Positions 58,440 to 64,000 of a stretch of 64,000 bases of DNA are shown here, piece after piece (positions within the stretch are counted from its first letter, which is position 1; each line of letters starts with the position of its first letter). A program made the position numbers and the translations under genes. The stretch is from positions 143,751,167 to 143,815,166 of the forward strand of contig NC_061114.1 of assembly GCF_002878395.1 (NCBI RefSeq), given 5' to 3'. This stretch comes from Capsicum annuum. Taxonomy: Eukaryota; Streptophyta; Magnoliopsida; Solanales; Solanaceae. The notes below the pieces were generated by a model. The model ran no database searches. It was not told the origin of the DNA and saw only the letters and a program-made list of their open reading frames with translations.

Positions 58440-59436
58440 AAATACATATCACTACCGGCTCTACACATACCTTGGTGGTGCCGCCACACTCTCTACAACG
58501 CAGATGGGTACGAGCACCACAAGCACTACTCTAGGCTTTGGAGCTTGGCGCTGCCTCAGATCAGACACCCCCAAACACAGGTGCGAGTACACTAGCTAAA
58601 AATGGAGATGAAACTAAAAATCTCTGACCATACTGAGAACTACAACCACCTTGAGACCCTGCCTGCGGGAAAGCATGACTACCTATATTAGCTCTCTTAT
58701 TATCTCTCTCTTTCTCACTCATTTTATCTTTCTCAATTTGTTGCTCATACATTATTAGCCTAGAAAGATCCATATCTCTATTGAGCGTGGAAGCTCTACA
58801 CTCTTTCAACACATCACTCGACACCCCAGACAAAAACTTACTCATACTCACTCTAGGGTCAGCTACCAAGTCGGGAGCATACTTAGCTAATTGGTTAAAC
58901 TTAAGACAATACTCTTTCATGGTCATGGAACCTTGCCTTAGGTTTATGAACTCGTCTACCTTAGACTCTCTCATCTCTAGGGGGAAAAACCTACCTAGAA
59001 AGGCACTCTAAAACTTTAGCCAAGTCACGAGAGCTGCATTCTCCCCTTTACTTTTCTCCCACATCACTACTCAATCATGAGTAATGTCTTTTAACCTATA
59101 AGATGTTAACTCAATACTTTCCTTCTTAGAAATATTCATAATCTGGGTGATCTTGTTTACCCCCTCTAGAAAAAACTGCAGGTCCTTACCTACTACTGAC
59201 CTACAGAATTTGGGCGGGTTCATTTTCATGAAGCTTCTAATCCTGGCTGTGGTAAAATTCCCACCTTGCTGAGGTGGGACTGTAGCCTAACGGTTTCCAT
59301 GAATATTAGTCACGGCTTGGGCTAGTGCCTGGAAAGTGGCCCAAAACTCTGTATGTGACACACTCTCATTCTCAGGATCTACTGGCTGAGGGGGCTGATC
59401 ATCGACCCTACAGACAAAATCTCACCGAGGAGGCAT
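58440..59436 (-). pseudogene. gag of the gag-only Del-like element, nearly full length
   Basis: The start codon is at 59434-59436 (MPPR...). Landmarks in order: VDPENESVSHTEFWATFQAL, IRSFMKMNPPKFCRS, then AFLGRFFPLEMRESKVDEF, INLRQGSMTMKEYCLKFNQL, KYAPDLVADPRVSMSKFLSG, DVLKECRASTLNRDMDLSRL and a Lys/Glu-rich tail. A zinc-knuckle-like CRECGGTTKVC near 58470-58500 has lost its His. The frame is kept over about 300 codons and only single-codon stops interrupt it: TGA at 59422-59424, TAG at 59287-59289, TGA at 59071-59073 and TAG at 59008-59010. The 137-codon open part is 58561-58974. The role is capsid assembly and RNA packaging. Confidence 0.9.
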
Positions 59437-59641
59437 ACTTTGTAATTGGAAGAAAGAAGTGGATTAGACTTAGGATCAACTTGAGATCATACTCACTCAC
59501 ATAAAATGATCATTGAATGAAGAGAAACTGCTTCTAAGAACATCCTGTAGCCTCTTGTACATAAATGTGGCGCGCTACACACCCATACACAAGACTCTAT
59601 TAGATGCGGCTTTTAGACTCCCTAGGACACTCTTGAACTTT

Positions 59642-59655
59642 AGGCTCTGATACTA
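59642..59655 (-). other. Primer binding site of the gag-only element
   Basis: The minus strand reads TTAGTATCAGAGCC five bases after the LTR end GGGGCGTTATA. One mismatch to the TTGGTATCAGAGC site for initiator Met tRNA. Confidence 0.88.
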
Positions 59656-59775
59656 AGTTTATAACGCCCCAAAATCCTATCCCAAGACATCACACGGTTC
59701 TTAGGACCCCGAAGAACCACAAGCAAACTCTTTACTGATATCTGTACCGGTATACTACATAATATCTGAATCTTA

Positions 59776-60210
59776 TATGAATTTCTTGGATTATTTCTCC
59801 TTCTTTCATGGTGAAGGTTTCATACTAAGTAATAGGCATGTCAACTATAGAATCCTTCTCAAAAGTAGTACCTTCATCAGAAATCCTAGATCTCCTTGGC
59901 ATTTTCACAGGCAGAAATCCTGGTATATTCATCAGGCCCTATGCCACAAACTAACAGTTTCTTGGCCTTGTAGTTTTTTTTCTATCTTCATCATCATATT
60001 CTCTCCTGCTTTTTACTACCATTCTTGGTATTTCTCCTTCTTTGACTTCTTTAACTAGAACATGAGGACCATCAATAATTATGACCATAAGTTCACTACC
60101 TTCAACCATAATTAAGTCAAACATCCTAGTTTTTCACCACCCATAATACTATCCATTAAATCTAGGTGGTCTTGTTGTAGATTTCCCTTCTTCCAAGTTT
60201 GGTAGAGCAG
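59776..60210 (-). pseudogene. Ty1/copia gag N-terminal remnant
   Basis: Minus strand, mostly in one frame: IAALPNLEEGKSTTRPPRFN, YYGWWKTRMFDLIMVEGSEL, IIDGPHV, VKSRREYDDEDRKK, GPDEYTRISACENAKEI. This is the N-terminal gag of plant Ty1/copia elements (RPPxFNGxNYxxWKxRM...GP...ExxRIxxCxxAKEIWD). Stops replace the N in FNGxYY and the W after KEI. The remainder of gag and all of pol are missing: the sequence ends where the gypsy LTR stump begins near 59772. The plus-strand 93-codon frame at 59777 is its shadow. Confidence 0.85.
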
Positions 60211-60256
60211 CTATGCTAACCAAATCACTCTAGGTATGGATCTTTTAGAGTGTTCT

Positions 60257-60270
60257 GGCTCTAATACCAA
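60257..60270 (-). other. Primer binding site of the copia remnant
   Basis: The minus strand reads TTGGTATTAGAGCC directly after the LTR end (GGGTTTCAACA). One mismatch to the initiator Met tRNA site. Confidence 0.85.
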
Positions 60271-60271
60271 T

Positions 60272-61030
60272 TGTTGAAACCCAGGGGGATGCACCATAAT
60301 ATAAGGGACTAAGTCCATCTTAGTCAATCATAGGCAAAAACACAGTAAAGAAACAGGAACACAATATAATGCAGGAAGAGTAAAGGACACAAGATTTAAC
60401 ATGGAAACTTCTTACTCAAGGAGGAAAAACCACAGCTTGCCCTCACAAGCACCCAAAAGTTCCACTATTATCAACCTATTGATTATAGACTTGAACTTGA
60501 ACCTAACTTTAGGTTCCTCCTTCTTGTAGTAACTCTACTACAACTTCACCTTGACAACTCTTCCAAGACTCCCTCAACACAGATTAACTCTAATTAGTAT
60601 TAAACTTAGGAAAATCTAGCTAAGTACTCACGAATCAAGTAAAACAAAAGAACATTATTCTTGTAGACTGAGTAATTCAATTACAAATCAAGCTTTACTC
60701 AAGAACACTTTGTATTTCAACACACACATATAGCTAAGAACTTGAGTAATGTTGAATATGGAGTTTTTTCCTTTTTCCTCTCTTTAGATCTCTGATTTTG
60801 AATATGCAAAAACCACTTAATGAAGAAGCATCCTTTTCCTTTCATAGTGAAGTGATGATTAGGGAAAATATAATTAGACCAGGTGTCCTAAGTATTACAA
60901 GCAGTTGCTGCACAGTTTGTTACACAAGAGGACAAAACTGTGCAGATGCGTGCCAACTATATTGTACATTTGAACATTCAGGGATCTAGTCCCTTGAAGT
61001 CATCTTTTTATCATTAAAACAAGATACAAC
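60272..61030 (-). mobile_element. 5' LTR of the copia remnant
   Basis: On the plus strand it starts TGTTGAAACCC. The far boundary is not sharp. Gypsy LTR sequence resembling the inverse of 3840-3960 resumes at about 61035 (TCTACAGGCTGC), and the last CA before it is near 61030. A hairpin lies at 60908-60945. The 63-codon frame at 60798 is not supported as a gene. Confidence 0.65.
60908..60945. repeat. Stem-loop in copia LTR
   Basis: CTGCACAGTTTGT and ACAAAACTGTGCAG pair over 13 bp with a one-base bulge around an 11-base loop (TACACAAGAGG). Confidence 0.8.
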
Positions 61031-61285
61031 ATCTACAGGCTGCAAAAGTGTAGTATGAGAACCAAACACAGGGTACTCAGTAGGTAACTATTGACTTAGC
61101 TCCAAAGATAAAGCAAAAATAAATAACATGCGAATAAGAATGTAGACAACACCCAAATATCCAAGAAACTAACATACTAAAGCTAAGGAGCTAGTAAGGA
61201 TAAACTATCCTATTCTAACCACACTTAGGAACTTAAGCACTATACCGTATATCTCTTGCTAATATACGAATAAAGAGTAGAAGAA

Positions 61286-61287
<2 letters not shown>

Positions 61288-61334
<47 letters not shown>
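61288..61334. repeat. (AT)n microsatellite, about 23 units
   Basis: Uninterrupted 47-bp run inside the LTR fragment. It accounts for the Ile/Tyr repeat of the minus-strand frame at 61259-61447. Confidence 0.95.
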
Positions 61335-61337
<3 letters not shown>

Positions 61338-63384
61338 GCATACAAGGCCAAGGGATGGATATACAACACAAATAAATAAAGGAAGAGAGGGATATATAGT
61401 AATACCATAACTACTATAAATAGATACATATACAACAATAAGGCCAACTCAAAGGTATAAGATAAGTAGTCACACTAGCATCTCAAGACCTCCTAATAAT
61501 AGTAGGAACTAATGCTAACATAATCATGGTCTCTCCATACATCTAAACATAAGGTAATTAACCATAATAAAGAAATCGTAAATAAAAGAGTCAGAAACAT
61601 AGCTTTAATATCAATACCGGTTCAATAATCAACCTTTCATAAACTAACCATAATAATAACAATAACAATGTAAGGTAACTAGAAAGCCTGAAGATAAAAA
61701 TACCTTAATCGGCACCCATAACCCAAAAGGTCCAATCAGTATACACCATACCACAAGCCATACTCATCATCTATACCTATGCAATCCCCCATAAGGCTGA
61801 CAAATGTATGTGCATACTAGTGATAGGAAATGCGTGTGCAAGAATGAATGCAAAGTGAATCCATATTACCATAGCCGATCCAAGTACCATAAAGTAACCC
61901 AGTGTATACACCTCTTCTAACTCGATGGCTCATGAAGGTAGTACTAGCGATGAACTCTCTTATCCAACATGATGACTCACATACGAAGGGCCCCCTAAGG
62001 GGGGTCGGAAGTACCCATATATACCGATCTAGTCTTGATGCAAAATTTCCAATAACCATCATCATCCTCAATCTACTCCGTCTAGTACTAGAGATATATA
62101 TAAATGCATAGACTAGAGTCATCGCTAAAAGGGTGTATGATGTAAATCCATTGCCTGGGGTAAACACTAGGACTAAATCATCACAAAAGGGCAGAAAGGG
62201 TCAAAATCTATCTCAACCGATGTAATTAGTAGTAGCAAAATACAGACCAAAATCTATCTCAACAAATCTCTAGAACATAATCTTTAATCTCAAAGGCTCA
62301 TAAGTTATTCATTAAGATGATATGATTTCCATCATAAAGAAATCCAATTTAAAAATAAAAGTGGGAATAAATCCCTTTTAAGGAAAAATAGTAGTAAAAC
62401 CATATTTTTTTAGTTAGAATAGTACCATACATAATTTTAGTGAGCATAAATACATCGAATCTATGCATGCCATTACCAGTAACCAAACAATACTATTATA
62501 ATATCTAAATGTCTATAAACTATGGTCACCTCCTTTAAATGGATAAATACTTTCCAAAATCCAACCAATATCATAATCAAGGCCTTGGGCCTAATATTAT
62601 ATATTTGGCATAACCATAACATCATAATTCTATAAAAACCATCACAATCCCTCTAGTATCATATTAAATACCATACTAAAGGTTCATTAGTCTCTACTAT
62701 TCCGAGCATGCTAGAAACCTAGGATAATAGGTTCCTAGAAGCATAATAAGTATTTCACCTTGTGGATCAATTACCCTTCTAACCCCCAAACTCAATTACC
62801 CTTCTAACATACCTATGTAACATGAAACATATATAATGCACCATCACATAAAGAAAAGTATACAAAAGTCTACCTCGATACCAAACCATAATCCTTGAAT
62901 CATCCATAAATCATTTGTTTTTGCCCCACGATCTCAAAATGCTGCCAAATTATCAAAATAGTAATCTCCATGTCATTAGGAGTAAAACAAGACCCATATT
63001 GCTACATTAAAGGACGGGTCAAAATATGGGTGAATAAAGAGTCTATAGGGCCCGCAAATGGAATCCAAAGTTGAACCCTTCATGGGGTCCTTTGAAAGAC
63101 AAGGAATGTGTGCTCAAAAGTTAAGCATGAATGGAGCACAAATTGGATATCAAATAGACCCTTATAGTTTAGGAACCAAGTCCTAATTTCTTAGAATTTT
63201 CCATGAATTAGGATGGAAATTGAAGGAAAATTAATGAGAAATGACCAAGCAGAGTTAGTTAGCTTGCGTTAGTGCTCTATGGATGATTTCCTACTTTTCC
63301 TGTCTTTGAGGTCTCAATTTGGTGTGAATATAGTGAACGAAATGGAGGAAAATCAGGTGGGGAAAATGGGAGTAAAAGGGCAAC

Positions 63385-63504
63385 AGTTGCCGCTAAAGTG
63401 GAAAATTGGGCGCTATAGCGGTATCATAATAGCTTTAGCGATTTGGAAGAAAGTCACAGGTACCGCTAAAGCGGCCTCAATTGCGCCAAAGTGGGTACCG
63501 CTTT
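63385..63504. repeat. CCGCTAAAGCGG word island
   Basis: GCCGCTAAAGTGG, GGCGCTATAGCGG, AGCTTTAGCGA, ACCGCTAAAGCGGCC, GCGCCAAAGTGGGTACCGC. Same word family as 27340, 30305, 31000 and 51225, here in a different LTR family. Confidence 0.75.
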
Positions 63505-64000
63505 TATCACGACCTAAAAACCAAGGTTCATGGTGGCCCTTATCCCCGTAAACCTTGACGAGTAAGCCTATCACCCAAACTTAAATAATAAGGAAAGTCA
63601 ATACCAAAACCAAAGACAAGGCTTTTAAAGCAAAGCTGAGCCACAAAACCATGATAATAGCAAAAATATTATCAAAGATCCCAAAAACCTGGTGTCACAA
63701 TTTAAAAACAACTAATACAACTCAAAGTCAGAATATACACAGGATAACTAAAAGAAACAAACTTTGTCTTCAAGTACAATAAGACATAGTCTAGATAAGA
63801 AAAGATAGTGGCCAACTTCAGATGCATAGATTAACCACTACCACAAATCGACTCCAAATGTTTCTTGAATCAACTATCCGTGTGGTGCACTCATACCTAG
63901 ATTTGCACTGAATGGGTGTAATAGGGATGAGTATGGTCCACTTATACTCAGTAGGTATCATAGGTCAACTTAGTAAAATTAGAAAATAAGGCATATTATC
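63505..64000 (-). mobile_element. Ty3/gypsy LTR of the TGTCATGACCC family, right part outside the window
   Basis: It starts TATCACGACCTAAAAACC and follows 23676 closely (GGTTCATGGTGGCCC, GACAAGGCTTTTAAAG, AAAACCTGGTGTCAC, TGGTCCACTTATACTCAGTAGG). The edge base pair TG reads TA. It interrupts the island at 63385-63504. Confidence 0.8.

Larger units (their letters stand above)
54138..59771 (-). mobile_element. Gag-only (TR-GAG-like) Ty3/gypsy element
   Basis: Read on the minus strand: 5' LTR stump (59660-59771), primer site (59642-59655), leader, gag (58440-59436), about 760 bp without recognisable coding, polypurine tract (57677-57690), 3' LTR (54138-57675). RT, RNase H, integrase and protease are absent. 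Sequence from 59660 on (ACACGGTTCTTAGGACCCCGAAG, CTTTACTGATATxTGTACC) matches 54138-54250. The internal region is 2.0 kb. It resembles the class of non-autonomous LTR elements that keep only gag. It inserted in or next to copy B, and its 5' LTR was later truncated. Confidence 0.85.
61035..63504 (-). mobile_element. Ty3/gypsy LTR fragment, TGTCATGACCC family
   Basis: The start matches, inverted, the LTR at 2182-4327 (GTACTCAGTAGGTAAC...GAGCTCC-like). The right end is a U3 island of CCGCTAAAGCGGC words (63385-63504) cut by another LTR edge. Both LTR ends are missing. Otherwise AT-rich with no coding support. Confidence 0.6.

Noticed and set aside
58781..59011. 76-codon plus-strand frame
   Set aside because: Antisense shadow of the real minus-strand gag at 58440-59436.
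59777..60058. 93-codon plus-strand frame
   Set aside because: Antisense shadow of the copia gag remnant on the minus strand.
61259..61447. Minus-strand frame with Ile/Tyr repeat resembling a membrane protein
   Set aside because: It is the translation of an (AT)n microsatellite and AT-rich flanks.
1..64000. Endogenous pararetrovirus fragments, common in nightshade genomes
   Set aside because: No movement-protein, coat-protein or caulimovirus-type RT stretch was recognised; all RT and gag pieces fit Ty3/gypsy or Ty1/copia.
1..64000. Centromeric or telomeric satellite arrays
   Set aside because: No long high-copy array and no TTTAGGG-type runs were seen; the tandem repeats are short and confined to LTRs.

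Overview
This window looks like intergenic heterochromatin from a large plant genome, most likely Solanaceae (pepper, tomato, potato or tobacco group). It is AT-rich and I found no intact host gene, tRNA gene or rRNA gene. Nearly every kilobase that can be assigned is a decayed LTR retrotransposon. The Solanaceae call rests on a TTG-ending SINE tail (about 45.47 kb), Ty3/gypsy gag and pol remnants of Del/Tekay chromovirus type, long 2-3.5 kb LTRs opening with TGTAATGCCCC or TGTCATGACCC, and a Ty1/copia gag remnant of a kind common in nightshades. The genus is not decided. Long reading frames here are short, broken pieces of retroelement genes or chance frames in repeats.

Layout. 0-4.33 kb: three truncated LTRs, with a 33-bp and a 40-bp tandem repeat. 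4.33-10.30 kb: a plus-strand Del/Tekay-like element with a truncated 5' LTR, primer binding site, gag, RT and integrase pieces, polypurine tract and full 3' LTR. 10.6-15.16 kb: a plus-strand non-autonomous element with Tyr/Gly-rich gag, unassigned acidic frames and a 741-bp 3' LTR. 15.76-17.27 kb: an LTR flanked by 5-bp direct repeats.

16.3-54.1 kb is the main structural feature: a direct tandem duplication. Copy A (about 16.34-33.93 kb) and copy B (about 34.63-54.14 kb) contain the same nested series in the same order: an LTR of the TGATAACG type, an Athila/Tat-like PR and gag remnant, three LTR fragments, a Del-like PR, gag and primer site with its 5' LTR, a putative plant transposon protein pseudogene, and a TGTAATACCC LTR. 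Two stretches compared by eye differ by roughly 8-10 percent. Copy B later gained two solo LTRs (34743-37266 and 42600-45378) and a 46-bp SINE tail. Each has a target-site duplication and its empty site is preserved in copy A. Copy A has 3.57 kb (26.96-30.53 kb) that copy B lacks.

54.14-59.77 kb: a minus-strand gag-only (TR-GAG-like) element with a 3.5-kb 3' LTR, polypurine tract, gag, primer site and 5' LTR stump. 59.78-61.03 kb: a Ty1/copia gag remnant, primer site and LTR. 61.03-64.0 kb: further gypsy LTR pieces.

The most interesting cross-window pattern is in the LTR promoters. Unrelated LTR families carry a conserved block (core GGTATCGTTGGAAAGCTAA preceded by a CATAACTTCT-like box). 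Next to it lies a family-specific, CpG-rich, palindrome-rich island, usually just upstream of a TATA box. I found no sign of a new enzymatic or defence system.
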